The translations under genes were made by a program, and so were the position numbers. From the NCBI RefSeq assembly GCF_047948215.1, contig NC_134457.1, positions 88,236,898-88,300,897 on the forward strand: 64,000 bases of DNA, given 5' to 3'. Positions 11,452-23,119 of the stretch are shown here, piece after piece (the first letter of the stretch is position 1; every line of letters begins with the position of its first letter). The notes under the pieces are model-generated. The model worked only from the letters and a program-made list of their open reading frames with translations. It was not told the origin of the DNA and searched no databases. Source of the stretch: Lycorma delicatula. Taxonomy: Eukaryota > Arthropoda > Insecta > Hemiptera > Fulgoridae.

Positions 11452-11683
11452 AATCAGGAAGATTATATCGTTTTTATAAAAACACAGCCTTCAAATTCTA
11501 AACTCCAGGTAAAGTACTAAAAATAATTACGTCATTTTAAATAGCTGGAAGAGAAATAAACATATAATATGCATATGTGAGTAAAAATTTATCTTCATAT
11601 TTGTTATATATCTAACAAGATCTCCTGCCTTCTTCAAATGCATGCTTAGAACTGATATTACTTCACGTCAAGTTATCGAAGTT
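11452..11683 (+). repeat. Direct repeat, left copy (about 232 bp)
   Basis: The segment begins AATCAGGAAGATTATAT and ends GTTATCGAAGTT. It recurs in the same orientation at 12,537-12,773 with a handful of substitutions and small indels. The two copies bracket the decayed mariner. They are far too long for a mariner target duplication and lack the TG...CA ends of LTRs. Confidence 0.8.
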
Positions 11684-11769
11684 GATATCATTTTTCTTGT
11701 TTCTGTTTCAATGTAACCATTCTTCCTTTACTACCAGTATGCACCAAGAAGGCACAAAGAGCAATGACC

Positions 11770-12380
11770 GATTTCTCAGATAGGAAGGAGTGCCAGGGAC
11801 TGAAATTAATCGGAGGCTTACAATACAATAAGGAGAAAGCGTTCTCTACCACGTAGAAATGTACGCAAATGGATCGAGAAGTATAAAAGTGGCCAGATAA
11901 GCGCGATTGACGAAGAGAGAGTAGGACGCCCACCGACCTCCACCATTGCGGGAAGAATGAACACGCTCGAGAAATGGTGGTACTGGCAAACCGTTACCAT
12001 CGACAGTGTAATGTCTTCTCTGGAGATTAGTCAAGGTTCTGCGTGTCAAATTATACGACGAGTTGGCTTTCATAAAATAATTTTATGGAATTAATGTTAT
12101 GTATACATGACAGTGCATAACCACACACAGCCGTTAGACTCTTGAAACCTATTTGAGTTTCGAGGTGGTGGGATACCCTGCTTACAGCCCAGAATTCGCC
12201 CCCTTCCAACCATTAACTTTTGGACCACTCAAACATGCTTTACGAGGTCGTTTATTTTCTACGAACAAAGAAGTGCGAGAAGCGACGCATAAATGTTTGG
12301 GTGACCGACCGGAAAACTTTCGAAGAAAATTAAGGAGAATGTGTGAAAAAATGACATGGTCATTTAACTCCTATACTTAA
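11770..12380 (+). pseudogene. Internally deleted mariner transposase
   Basis: Plus-strand translation gives VRKWIEKYKSGQIS and DEERVGRPPTS (11,855-11,940), then SLEISQGSACQIIRRVGF (12,015-12,072), which is the DNA-binding part of a mariner transposase. An HDSA-stop-PHTAVRLL motif follows (12,106-12,147) where HDNARPHTA, the second catalytic Asp, is expected. The C-terminal domain follows with YSPEFAPFQ in place of SPDLAPSD, GPLKHALRGR and a tail ending near 12,380. The region between about 12,072 and 12,106, which should hold the first catalytic Asp and some 100 residues, is missing. The third catalytic Asp is replaced and at least two stops are present, so the enzyme is inactive. Such proteins normally move mariner elements into TA sites. 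Confidence 0.85.
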
Positions 12381-12536
12381 GTAAATAAAATGAAAACAAA
12401 ATAAAGTCGGGATTACGTTTTGACTTTCCATCGAATATAATTTCTTTTTAAATATTAACGAACATTTTAAAAAGAACCAATATAAAATCAGTTTTGTTGA
12501 CCTTACTAGTAATAACATTAATATTTGTGAGTTAAC

Positions 12537-12773
12537 AATCAGGAAGATTATATGGTTTTTAAAAAACCACAGCCTTTGAAATTCTAAACTCCAGGTAAAG
12601 TACTAAAAATAATTACATCATTTTGAATAGCTGGAAAAGAAATAACATAAAATATGCATATGTGAGTAAAACATTATCCTCATATTTGTTATAATATATC
12701 TTTAACAAGATATACTGTCTTCTGCAAATGCATGCTTAGAATAGACACTACTCTACGTCATGTTATCGAAGTT
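12537..12773 (+). repeat. Direct repeat, right copy (about 237 bp)
   Basis: Partner of 11,452-11,683, with the same start word and the same GTTATCGAAGTT end. It begins about 155 bases downstream of the transposase stop. Confidence 0.8.
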
Positions 12774-13240
12774 TAACTCCAAAAAAAGAAGCTTCTGAAA
12801 GTGATGCTGGGACCTGCTAATATTTGTAATAGCATACGTTTTTAATCGTATCATACTTGTTTCAACTGTACCGGTAGTCTATTAATAATAACTTTAAGAA
12901 AATGGAAATTTGAAGAATGTGGTGTCTCTTATCTACTATATAAATAGGTTATAATATGATTTTATTTCTTAAAAATAAACCCTTATCGGGTTAATAATCT
13001 ATTTATTTTTTAACAAATTTAAATTGTAAAATACTGAACTTTAGTGTACTTACCGCACACCACTGCTCCTACAGTTTGCCACTCCTGTTAGACAAGAAAA
13101 ATACATTATTGTGTTTTCTATGTAAAATGCTCTTAATGATATTATAAGTAGTTATTATATAATTTAAAATGTAGCTTCCAGGATCGTACAATAATTAAAG
13201 AGACACACGAATATAGAAAAATATTATTTATTCAGTGAGA
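12774..13240. other. AT-rich stretch, nothing recognised
   Basis: No coding or structural signal is supported. The last 60 bases may belong to the untranslated end of the mariner element that follows. Confidence 0.35.
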
Positions 13241-13244
13241 ATGA

Positions 13245-14300
13245 AAATAACCATACTTTTCAATATAATCCTACAATACATTTAAGCACTTGTTCCATCT
13301 TTATGTGAACTTTATTGTTCTCGTAATAAAGAATTGTTAACTTCCGTATCCTAGCCGTACTTGACCTGTTGGTGAAACGTAAAATCTCTTTTGAGAGGAC
13401 CAAATAAAGAAAAAAATATGAAGTTGCGAAACCGGGTCTGTTAGGTGGATGTAGGAAAACCTCTCGATTTTACTTTGATTAAACTGGTTTTTTTGAGCGG
13501 TTTGAAACCGGGTGATATCTTGTAGAAGAACTATCTATTTGGAAGAGAGTACGAGTATTTTTTCCTCCTTATTGTGGGTATTATTTTCTTTTATAACATG
13601 CTATAATAGTATTCGCTATTGATTGTCCGTTATTCTTTCAAATAATCGCAATAAATTGGACGTTTATAGTCCTAAAAAATCTTTAGAATTACTTTACCAG
13701 CTGATGCGGATGTTTTGGATTTTTTCCTGGCGGTCGAACACTGATGTTTCCATTAGATAATCTAACGTTTGGATTCTGACTCAAAATAATAAATCTGTTT
13801 CATCATAAGTTATTTTGCGATCTAAAAAAGCCGTCGTTAAAAACCGTCGTTTAAAAATGTGAATTCTGGTGTCTTGTTATTTTGGTGCGTTCGTCTCGGA
13901 ACCCAACTCGAACACGTTTTGCGGTAATTCAACTTAACATAAATGATGGAATAGACATTGCACATACTCGCATTGCAAGTTTCACCAATATCTCAAATTT
14001 GAATGACTTCTGACCTTTCGAATAAGATCATTAATGCAATTTTTGCAAAGCGTCAGTCGAAACTTCCACCGGTCTTACGCTACGATGAAAATCAGTTCTT
14101 CCAGATGTAAATTATTCGATCCACTTATAAAAACTTTCACAGTTAATACACTCATTATTATTACCGATAGTTATTATACCGGTTTAAGATCAGTGAATGA
14201 ATTTCGGCCGGTTTTACATCATCAGAAAATAAAAATCTTACCACAGCACCATGTTGTTTCACGGTACACGTTTCAGATGAAGTCGATATTTGAAAATAAA
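13245..14300 (-). pseudogene. Nearly full-length dead mariner transposase
   Basis: Minus-strand translation in shifting frames recovers most of a mariner transposase. The N-terminus has ETCTVKQHGAVVRFLFSDDV and KPAEIHS (about 14,180-14,280). FYKWIE and SGRTDF follow, then RPVEVSTDALQ (14,040-14,130), LNYRKTCSSWVP (about 13,890-13,930), an ESESKR..WKHQ segment (about 13,740-13,800), SAGKVILKIF.DYKRPIYCDYL (about 13,640-13,700), INSEYY, and a C-terminus RWNKCLNVL.DYIEK (about 13,250-13,300). This order and length (about 340 codons) fit the SETMAR/mariner group. Many stops and frameshifts are scattered through it, so it is old. The same family left the N-terminal fragment at 26.6-26.9 kb. Terminal inverted repeats were not identified. 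Confidence 0.8.
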
Positions 14301-14328
14301 GAAAAGAGATTATAATAATGGAAGGCAC

Positions 14329-14900
14329 ATTCCTAAAGCTGTGACAACCCACCGTTTCCATTTACCTCGCATGGTTCTTGGAAGTGTGGTATTGTCATAA
14401 TAATGAGTGTAACAGATCGTTTTGAGGTAGAAGCATTTGCTAAATTTTATTTTTCTATATTTAACTGCTGAATAGTCATTCAAGGGTTCCTGTACTTTAT
14501 TAATCCTCTGAATATAAACCCAAATTGATGGTGTTGCAGCATTTATCAAATGCTTCTAATGTGCAGTTATTTATGAAGTACTACCGACCGCTTTTGAGAT
14601 TAATTGTGAAAAATATTTATTGTGTGCCATTTTTGTTATTGATGTCGTAATCTGAAACTTTTTACGTGAAACAGTTTGATTTTCCAATAACCTTTAAAAT
14701 AATGTGTCATAATCCTACCCTTTCATTTAAACTTTTAAGTCGCTGCCCTATGCGGGTTCTATGGGTACTAGGAGTGTAGCGGTCTCAAGCCAAAAAATAG
14801 ATCGTTTCGAGATAGGAAATCTGCTACATTTTTCTCTCTATGTTTAATTGTTGAAAAGTTACTTAAAGGTAATCACGTTTTATTAAGACATTATATTTAC
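14329..14900 (+). repeat. Two direct units of a dispersed repeat
   Basis: A unit with the words AGATCGTTTTGAGGTAGAAG, CTAAATTTTATTTTTCTAT and a TAACTGCTGAATAGT-like motif occurs at 14,413 and again, diverged, at 14,799, giving a spacing of about 386 bp. Each is preceded by a motif like ACAACCCACCGTTTCCATTT. The same unit makes up the foldback at 37,985-38,645. The left unit starts just beyond the N-terminus of the dead mariner, so it may be that element's untranslated end, but this is inference. Confidence 0.55.
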
Positions 14901-16850
14901 GTTATACTTCGGCAAACTTTAACCGATTACAGATTCCTAATCTCTTCTTTTTTAATGAGAAATGCATTTTGCGTGTAAAAATGCACACAGACCCTTTCGA
15001 ATGAAAGATGAGACACTACTATTCAGCCAAAGACATTGGCAGTTTTACTTTACAGTTGTTGGGCGGGGGTAAACAAGTAACATTATACTATTTTATCAGT
15101 TGATTTAGTACAATAGTAATGTTTTTTTTTTCAACACCGGTAACAAAATTTGCGTCTATATTTATATCAAGTATCCATTATTTTTTCCTATTGCAAGCTC
15201 TGATATGTGATAAGAGTCATAGGTTTTTTCATTCACTTCTGCATCATTCCTGTTTATTTACAAACATATCATGAAGTTTTCCCATCTCTTACCATAAGAA
15301 AATATTTAATACAGGTACGTCTTTTTTTTATAGACTTAGTAATCGCTCTGCGGATATTAATGTTCGTTTCCACAATTTTTTACTGATATCTTGTATTTCC
15401 GGGTAGGTTTAATACAGCAATTTTTTGTAACATTTTTACATCGATTTTATTACAAGATATTATATTTTGAAATTATTTTCTTGATATTTATTCTTTTATT
15501 AAATGGTATTTATTATATTTATCCTATAAATTAATGTAAAATTCAGTAAAAGTATCCTTCTCATTAAGTCAAAGTATACAAATTTATTGTTTTGAATTAA
15601 GGAATAAGATTATAAATTAAACTAAAAGGCCATGGATTTTAAAAATAATTATTTCATTTGATTTTTCCAAGAGGTGGTTTTTTTAGATAAATATTTATCT
15701 TTATTTTAAACAAAATTTATTTAATATTTATTTCCTTATTATTTGATACCGTTAGAATATTATTTATTCAGCTTCAGGAATTCTTGATCTGTTTTCTTTT
15801 TTCATTTTTAATTTAAAATAAATATTTTTAAATAATCGTATTAAAGGTTAAATCTCTTTTCTTCAATGAAGACAATGAAAATATTTTATAGCACCATAAT
15901 TAAGTCGTTATTCAACTAACCTTAATCTTAAAATAACTTCTGTTGTATGTCAAGAAGCAGATCGATGACGTGTAAGTCGGCTTTGTTTATTTCTTTAAAG
16001 AAATTTGTAGTATTATGCGGTAATTAATTGCGTTATAAAAAAGTACAAAGAAACAAGCTGTAAATTATCTTTTATGTGTAGTATCGTAGTAATTACTATA
16101 ATAATTTAGTAATAGAATTGTTTAGTGCACTATTTATTATGCACTTAAATATAAACCTGGATAATTCGCTCTTTCGACGAAAACATTCTACATTACATTT
16201 ATCATGGTTTTAAAATGTATTTACGGGGGTAAATTAAGGGTGCGGAAGTAAAAAATTGCAAAATCTGCAAAACGGCTATGCGGGGTTTCAATATATGATG
16301 TTATCTTTTGAAATTCAAATTAATCTACTAATTAAACTCGTGCATTTTATGATAATAATTTGATTAAAGTATAATTAAAAGTGTAAAGCAAGTTTTTAAC
16401 AATTTAAAAAAATGTTATAATATTATTCTTAACAAATCCTACTACTCCTACAAATGATCTTTCACATTAAATTAGGATATTTAAGAGTAATACAGATAGA
16501 ACTATTCAATTTCATAGTGCGACTAGCATCATACAAAGCTCTTCTACTGTCACTGAAAATTATGGACCTCACCTAATCGGATGTAGTTGAGAAGGTCTGA
16601 TTTTCCGTTTGATTTTTTATTTTAAACCAATCTCAGCCAGAGTTATACCGTCAACCCGCTTGATTAGAGTTCAATGCTTTTATTACTAAATTATTATTAT
16701 TATTACTAGCTCAAGAGCGATATACCAAATTTTTATGGGAAGATAAATTTACAGAGTAATATAATTCATTAAAATAATAAGAAAAACTGGCTTCTCTTTA
16801 CCGGATTTTATTTTTATATCTTGTCTTCGTAATTTGAGAAAAATTAATTA
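14901..16850. other. AT-rich desert, nothing recognised
   Basis: Nearly 2 kb of A/T-rich sequence with no reading frame, promoter motif or repeat boundary that I can defend. Confidence 0.4.
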
Positions 16851-16854
16851 TTAA

Positions 16855-17150
16855 AGAAAATTTACCTACTTTTGGCAGAATTTTCAGATACGGGACCAGT
16901 AAGGTTCCTATCTCTCTACTCTCTTTGACCAAAATAAAATGATATCAATTTTTCATACACAGAGATAACGTGTGAAATTTCATCAAATCGGTCCATTCAG
17001 TCTGGAAGTATCAACCAAAAGTTAAAACAAAAAAGACCGAAGTAATTTTTCAAAGCTAAAGTTGAATTTTTTTTTATTAGAGGAGGTCATAAAATATCAA
17101 GATCTGCAAAAACCGCGAGATGTAAAATCTGACCCGCTTAGCGTACTTTT
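16855..17150 (+). repeat. Dispersed repeat copy (pairs with 39,900-40,195)
   Basis: Collinear motifs are shared with 39,900-40,195: GTGAAATTTCATC or TCAAATTTCATCC, AATCGGTCCATTCA or its variant, a TCATAAAA motif, ATCTGCA with an AAC run, and TGACCCG followed by a CTTTxCxTTATATG-type end. The copies are clearly diverged; the element class is unknown. Confidence 0.55.
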
Positions 17151-17233
17151 CCTTATATGTTAAGTACACTATATTACAGTATAACTAAATAACAACTAAC
17201 TAATAATTAATAACTGACTAATAATAACTAAAT

Positions 17234-17969
17234 AACAGTATAACTAAATAGGGATAGTGAAAACAAAAATGCTTAATATTTCTGTTGAATTACGTTTGAC
17301 TATATCTGTAATTCTTATTTTCGGAAATATCTATTGTTATCAATGATAATTGTCAAGAATATCTTGCGACTAAGTTTAAAAGAAAAGTAGGAATAAAAAA
17401 GTCGATAACAGAGTTGTTATTGTTTACTGGTATTGATTATTTTAACATATATAGTGGAAAAAAAAAAAATAACAATTAATAGAAAAAGGTTTAAACAATT
17501 TTAAAAATCGGGCCACTAAATTATCGTTAAGACAATGAAAAAATCTGATGTGGATACCACATCACTTCCTTGTACGCCTATTAAGTTACACATATTTTTA
17601 CAATCAGAGGTTAATAATTATTAATAAATCAATATATTTAAATTGAAAAAAAAAATTAAAAAAAAGGAAATCAAGTCGAATTCGAACCAATGTGCCTTCC
17701 TTTTGTACGATCCAAATATTTCATTAATTAAAATTTTATTTGGACATAACTCTGGAATCAATGAAAATAAGTACCACTTATGCTATATCGTTTAAAAGCT
17801 CTCAATGAGATATTTAACCCTGAATAGTAATTATTAAATCTATTTTATTCATTTATGTGATTTGCAACGATTGATTGGTGTGTTCATATTAGCTTATTTT
17901 ATTAATTGTCAAAGTTTTTAAAATGTTCAGTCGTTATATTATAAATGCTATTACCAAAATAATCAGCTT
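17234..17969 (+). repeat. Recent tandem duplication, unit 1
   Basis: This unit of about 736 bp is repeated immediately at 17,970-18,706. By eye the two units differ only at an A/T position and lengths within A runs and at one C/T (GTGCCTTCC versus GTGCTTTCC). The unit contains a truncated MITE-like element from about 17,541, with ACTTCCTTGTACGCC and the B-box-like GAATTCGAACC. The near identity, against an otherwise ancient repeat landscape, points to a very recent event or an assembly artefact. Confidence 0.95.
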
Positions 17970-18706
17970 AACAGTATAACTAAATAGGGATAGTGAAAAC
18001 AAAAATGCTTAATATTTCTGTTGAATTACGTTTGACTATATCTGTAATTCTTATTTTCGGAAATATCTATTGTTATCAATGATAATTGTCAAGAATATCT
18101 TGCGACTAAGTTTAAAAGAAAAGTAGGAATAAAAAAGTCGATAACAGAGTTGTTATTGTTTACTGGTATTGATTATTTTAACATATATAGTGGAAAAAAA
18201 ATAAATAACAATTAATAGAAAAAGGTTTAAACAATTTTAAAAATCGGGCCACTAAATTATCGTTAAGACAATGAAAAAATCTGATGTGGATACCACATCA
18301 CTTCCTTGTACGCCTATTAAGTTACACATATTTTTACAATCAGAGGTTAATAATTATTAATAAATCAATATATTTAAATTGAAAAAAAAAAATTAAAAAA
18401 AAGGAAATCAAGTCGAATTCGAACCAATGTGCTTTCCTTTTGTACGATCCAAATATTTCATTAATTAAAATTTTATTTGGACATAACTCTGGAATCAATG
18501 AAAATAAGTACCACTTATGCTATATCGTTTAAAAGCTCTCAATGAGATATTTAACCCTGAATAGTAATTATTAAATCTATTTTATTCATTTATGTGATTT
18601 GCAACGATTGATTGGTGTGTTCATATTAGCTTATTTTATTAATTGTCAAAGTTTTTAAAATGTTCAGTCGTTATATTATAAATGCTATTACCAAAATAAT
18701 CAGCTT
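17970..18706 (+). repeat. Recent tandem duplication, unit 2
   Basis: Second unit of the duplication, starting AACAGTATAACTAAATAGGG as unit 1 does and ending ATCAGCTTA. It carries a second copy of the truncated MITE-like element (from about 18,278). Unit 1 is preceded by AT-rich sequence that also contains a partial ACAGTATAACTAAATA word near 17,177, so local short repeats may have seeded the duplication. Confidence 0.95.
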
Positions 18707-19121
18707 AGTTTTATTTATTAAAAATAAATCTTTCAATAAAATAATTTTTTTCAGTTTTTACTTTTAATTTACCGTTTTGTTTAAAATTTAATTTCTATGT
18801 ATACGATTAAATTAAAGATGTATAAGATTTTTTTAACTTTTTTTCATATATTCTGTTTTCTCATATATTAAAAAACTGTATCACTTAAGTAAACGGTCAA
18901 AATGCTTGTCCGAATGTCTAAATATTTACATCTGAAAATTATTTTCTATACAATTAAATTGATTCTAAATTGACGTAGAATGATTTTTTTTAGATCACAG
19001 GTTATAAGAAGTTTTCTGTAGCGTATTTTACAAAATCAAATTTGTGTTTTTATTATACCTCTATTTTGAAATATTTGATGTTTTTATCTACTTAGATATT
19101 ATACATAAATACATATTATAT

Positions 19122-19123
<2 letters not shown>
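18707..19123. other. AT-rich stretch, nothing recognised
   Basis: No supported feature before the microsatellite. Confidence 0.4.

Positions 19124-19155
<32 letters not shown>
19124..19155. repeat. (AC)16 microsatellite
   Basis: An uninterrupted 32-nt AC dinucleotide run. Confidence 0.98.
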
Positions 19156-19159
<4 letters not shown>

Positions 19160-19639
19160 TTCGTTTTGATTGAAATGGGTTATTTTGTATAATTAAAAAA
19201 AAACCAAATCAGTAGAATTCCTGTAAAATCGTATTCATCAAAACTTTTCATTTCTTACATTTGTTTGTTGATTTTTATCATGTATATTTAGCATTATAAT
19301 CATTAAACTATGATAAAAATAACTTAGTGTAATGGTTGGTAGTAGAAAATATTTAGGATTTAAATTTAGAGCATATTTGTTTATTTATTCTAATTACAAA
19401 CTGATTTTTATTACTATATATATGTCGGAGGCGAGGAGATTTGTCAGGGATTCAACGTTTTGTGCTTCACTCATTCCCACCATTACAAGTGGAGAATATA
19501 TAAGATTACAATAAAGTTCAATTAATAAAAATGAGTAGATAACTCGTACAATGAAATAATTACAAATGATAATTATCACTTATCAATAACTCAGTAGCAC
19601 ACGAATTACAATATAAGATTAATTCAATTTAGAATTCAA

Positions 19640-19885
19640 ATAATATTAAAACAACTTGCGATAGACCGAGGCTCAGGGAAATAACGAATTCGCGACCACC
19701 AGGACGTCTGTTCGATCTGGGTTCCAAAGCAAGACTACCCTTTCTCCATATTCTCAAATAATATACCTACTGCATATTTCCTTTTCCTTATTAATTTTAT
19801 GATACCCCTATCGTCCTGGGATCCCGACTACGTTGACAACCATGTGCCTACCTAGGCCTAAGCCTACCGCAATAAAACAATTTAA
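19640..19885. other. Island of higher GC, possible retroelement fragment
   Basis: The block stands out from its AT-rich flanks. It contains a B-box-like TGTTCGATCTGGG on the plus strand (about 19,709-19,721) and ends in GCAATAAAACAATTTAAAC, which resembles a polyadenylation signal plus A-rich tail. It could be the 3' end of a 5'-truncated retroelement. No protein motif and no second copy in the window were found. Confidence 0.3.
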
Positions 19886-20327
19886 ACCTTATTTTAAAAA
19901 ATATAACTTGTAATAATACATTTCTTAAAACTACTAAAAATACAGACATTCTAAAGAATATTCTCATCGTTTTGTCGGAAGATACTCCACTGTACTTTAT
20001 TCTCCGACATATAGATAGATCTTATATAACGAAAATTATTATTTAATTTTTGTACTATTTTCAGAAATAAGAGGTAGAAATAGAGAATCGTTCCAAATAA
20101 TCAGTCGATCTCGAATGGTGATTGATTAGAAATATCTTATACAACTGTAAAATTTAGGAATGAAATATCTTTTTAAATCATTGGTTTTTTTATAACTTTA
20201 TGCTCTTTTCGACAGATTTTATGTCGTAATTTTTATCGACCTTTACTTTTTAAAATAAATAATAATCTTTGATATGAGGAATTAAACGAAAATAATAGTC
20301 GTCTACTATTTCCTTCATGTAACTATA
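19886..20327. other. AT-rich stretch, nothing recognised
   Basis: Plain AT-rich sequence up to the TA target site of the next element. Confidence 0.4.
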
Positions 20328-21056
20328 GACTGTCCAAAAAGTAACGTGCAGGATTTAATTTACAAAACAAACCTTTATTTATGTATGAATTGGCAAAGTT
20401 GTGAAATACTTTGAAAGTGTAAACACTTGGATTAAATATGAAAAACAGTATCAGGCAAATGTTCCCTATTTTTAAAAAAATTTACGTCGTCCTCGAAATT
20501 TATCTCGTCCAATCTTTTGACAAAATTTGCAATCACATTTTCGCAGAATTGTTGCGAAAACAAGTCGGATTTTTTCTTTAAGTTCAGGAATGGTTGGTAT
20601 ACGTTTGCTGTAAATGTTAGACTTTACAGATCTCCAGAGATAAAAATCACACTGTGTAAGATCGCATGATGTTAGTAGTCAGTCGTGATCAAGTTGCGAA
20701 ATCAGCCGCCCATGAAATTTCTGCTGTAACATTTCACGCGCCGCATGACACGTGGTACCAACCTACTGGAAGATCATTTCATCAACATCAAAGCCGTGGC
20801 TTCCAACTGAGGTCACAAAAATGCTGTTATCATCTTGGAATAACGTAACCATTGACAGTTTCAGCTCAACACTCTCCGTATTTGTAGTATGTTTTCAATA
20901 CTTAATTATGTGCTCCGGGATCGTGTATTTTTTCACCTCGATTAACTAGCTACTAACAGGAATGTAATTGCTGCATGTGCTTCAGAGAGCGTTGCCGATC
21001 CAGCGGAAAAGAAATGGCATCAAATTTTAATCCTGCGTTATTTTTGAGACACTCTC
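20328..21056 (-). mobile_element. Truncated mariner-like element with TIRs
   Basis: The left end GACTGTCCAAAAAGTAACG.. with GCAGGATTTAATTT and the reverse complement of the right end (GAGAGTGTCTCAAAAATAACG.. with GCAGGATTAAAATTT) form imperfect inverted repeats of about 35 bp, each next to TA. At 729 bp the element is internally deleted. Minus-strand translation gives TCHAAREN (about 20,715-20,740), fitting the QQDGATCHTARE catalytic block of a DDE transposase, followed by a decayed C-terminal half containing RNNSAKM and LQILSKDW. Stops are frequent. The same family recurs in the opposite orientation at 22.7-23.1 kb. Confidence 0.75.
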
Positions 21057-22184
21057 TATATGCTTTAAATAAAACTTAGTAAATGAAATAGATTTTAATA
21101 ATCGTTATTTTTTTTTTTTTTTTAATTACATGAAATTGCATTTGGTAACAGCGTTTAATTTAATTTTAATCGCAATGCAAGAAATAAGTGGGGGGGATAC
21201 TCTAGAGGTTATTGCACTACTACCATTTTATAATGTCTACTTTATTCTCCCTTAATATCTAGTTGAACTCATCAAAGTCACTTTTTTAACTCTGAAACAT
21301 TACATAAATTTATACAACTGCCGAAGATTTCCTGATGAGTGCCATATATTTTCTAGTTCACCGTACGCTGTATCCATTCCATGTATTATTCTCACTAAGA
21401 AAATGCTTGCGTTTCCGGATAAGCTAGCTGCTTTTCTGGTTAACAGTAAGGTGATTAAATTTTCCATTTATAACTGGCTGTATTATAGGCTCCCAAAAAT
21501 CTTGGATAACAACCTATATTTTCTCGCATTCTGTTGTAACAACGGCAGTAAATTTTGAAAGAAATAGTTCGGTACGGCGACTAGGTACTCTCTTTTGTCT
21601 CTACAATTCCTGCTGATTACGCATTGTTGAAGAAGAGCATGATTGTTTTTTCTCTTTACCTAATTACTTTTTTTCTAACAATGAGCTGACACAAATTTCC
21701 GGAAAATAACGATTCTGATCGACGGTAATATCGATTTCTAACTTCAGTCTATAAAATCATACAGACGAATAATATCGTGATTCCACCGATAAATGAATTT
21801 TACAATCTTCTAAAAAATAATCTACTTTAAAGAACCATATGTCCAATCGAGCATTGATTCTTATTTTTTAATACATGTATTTTTTAATATATGTAGAACA
21901 AGTAAACTATAACCGCAAGACATTAAATCTATTAATTAGACACAAATTCAAGTAGAAGTACAATAACCTCCAAAGTAACAGTAAGGGAAATTTTGAATTG
22001 TAGATTTATACCAAAAAATTCATAACCCAATTTTCTTGATGGATTATGATATAATTATCTGAAAATGTTGGATAAAAAATTATTCTATTAATTCATTAGT
22101 ATATTTATGTCACCATGGCAACTGAAATAAGTTGTACAGTTTCCCTCGTCAAAGATCTGTGTACTATAGTTACTGCTATTCTAA
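21057..22184. other. Unassigned stretch
   Basis: Between about 21,180 and 21,650 the composition is less extreme and a minus-strand frame can be read through REYLVAVPNYFFQNLLPLL, but I do not recognise it and stops follow. The rest is AT-rich with no feature. Confidence 0.3.
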
Positions 22185-22490
22185 CCCACCGGGTTGGTCT
22201 AGTGGTTAACGCGTCTTCCCAAATCAGCTGATTTGGAAGTCGAGAGTTACAGCGTTCAAGTCCTAGTAAAGCCAGTTATTTTTACACGGATTTGAGTACT
22301 AGATCGTGGATACCGGTGTTCTTTGGTGGTTGGGTTTCAATTAACCACACATCTCAGGAATGGTCGAACTGAGAATTTACAAGACTACACTTCATTTACA
22401 CTCATACATATCATCCTCATTCATCCTCTGAAGAATTATCTAAACGGTTTTTACCTGGCTAAACAGGAAAAAAAAGTTACTGGTATTCTA
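22185..22490 (+). repeat. tRNA-derived SINE, family 2, near full-length
   Basis: A tRNA-like head has the A-box TTGGTCTAGTGGTTAAC (22,194-22,210) and a B-box-like GCGTTCAAGTCCT (22,252-22,264), with a 14-nt palindrome AAATCAGCTGATTT where an anticodon arm would lie. The body continues with GATTTGAGTACTAGATCGTG and GGTTTCAATTAACCACACAT. The tail has TCATCCTCTGAAG..ATCTAAACGG followed by an A-rich end. The body recurs on the minus strand at 59.5-59.6 kb. The tail motif TCATCCTCTGAAG is shared with SINE family 1, suggesting both use the same LINE machinery. It is transcribed by RNA polymerase III in principle; activity cannot be judged. Confidence 0.85.
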
Positions 22491-22739
22491 TCTCGTGTAA
22501 TTTAGTTTCTTTTTCAGGTTTCTGTAAAGTCTGAATAACCTTAATTGTTGTTATTTGTCCGTATTATTCTCCACCATGAGGACAACGAACTGTGCGGGGT
22601 TCAGGGGGTGGGACCCTTTGGCTAAACGGAAATAAGTTAATAAAATAGTATGATTTGTCTTGTTTTAAAAAAACCACCATAATCGCAAAATAACTTTTTT
22701 TTTTTTTTTTAATAAATTTTAAATGCTATTTATAACTCC

Positions 22740-23119
22740 CAGAATTTAATTTATCGCAGAAATTTAATGAGCGATTCATCTCGCGCAACAGCAAATTTAA
22801 TTGGTTACCAAGATTCACATCGTGTTTTTTTCTTCTGGGTAGTCATTAAGTCTAAAGTTTATATTGCCAAAATAAGAACGATTTCAGAATTGAAATTAGA
22901 ATTCCGAACAGTTATCAACGCCATTCAATGGCAATTATGCGAAAACGTGATCCAAAACTTTGTCAAAAGAATTATTGAATGTCAAATAAATTGTGGAGAA
23001 CATTTGTCAGATATCCTGTTCCACATTTAATGGATACGTTTATCTTTTCAAATAATTTTATAAATTTTGAATAATTTTTTTTTTTTTAAATTAAATCCTG
23101 CGTTTATTTTGGCACCTTA
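22740..23119 (+). pseudogene. Mariner-like transposase C-terminal fragment with right TIR
   Basis: An open frame at 22,767-23,030 (87 codons) reads, after a decayed start, VIKSKVYIAKIRTISELKLE and then INAIQWQLCENVIQNFVKRI, ending in GEHLSDILFHI. This is the conserved C-terminal end of the DDE transposase lineage seen at 20.3 kb, where the family reads WGYVKSKVY...GGHLxDIxFH. The catalytic core upstream is missing. Downstream, AAATTAAATCCTGCGTTTATTTTGGCACC (23,087-23,115) matches the right inverted repeat of the 20.3-kb element, so the right end is preserved and the left end lost. Not functional. Confidence 0.85.

Noticed and set aside
11688..12073. Overlapping minus-strand frames of 60-81 codons
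   Set aside because: Antisense shadows of the plus-strand mariner transposase.
17234..18706. Long terminal repeats of an LTR element
   Set aside because: The two units are directly adjacent with no internal region, primer site or TG...CA ends; tandem duplication explains them.
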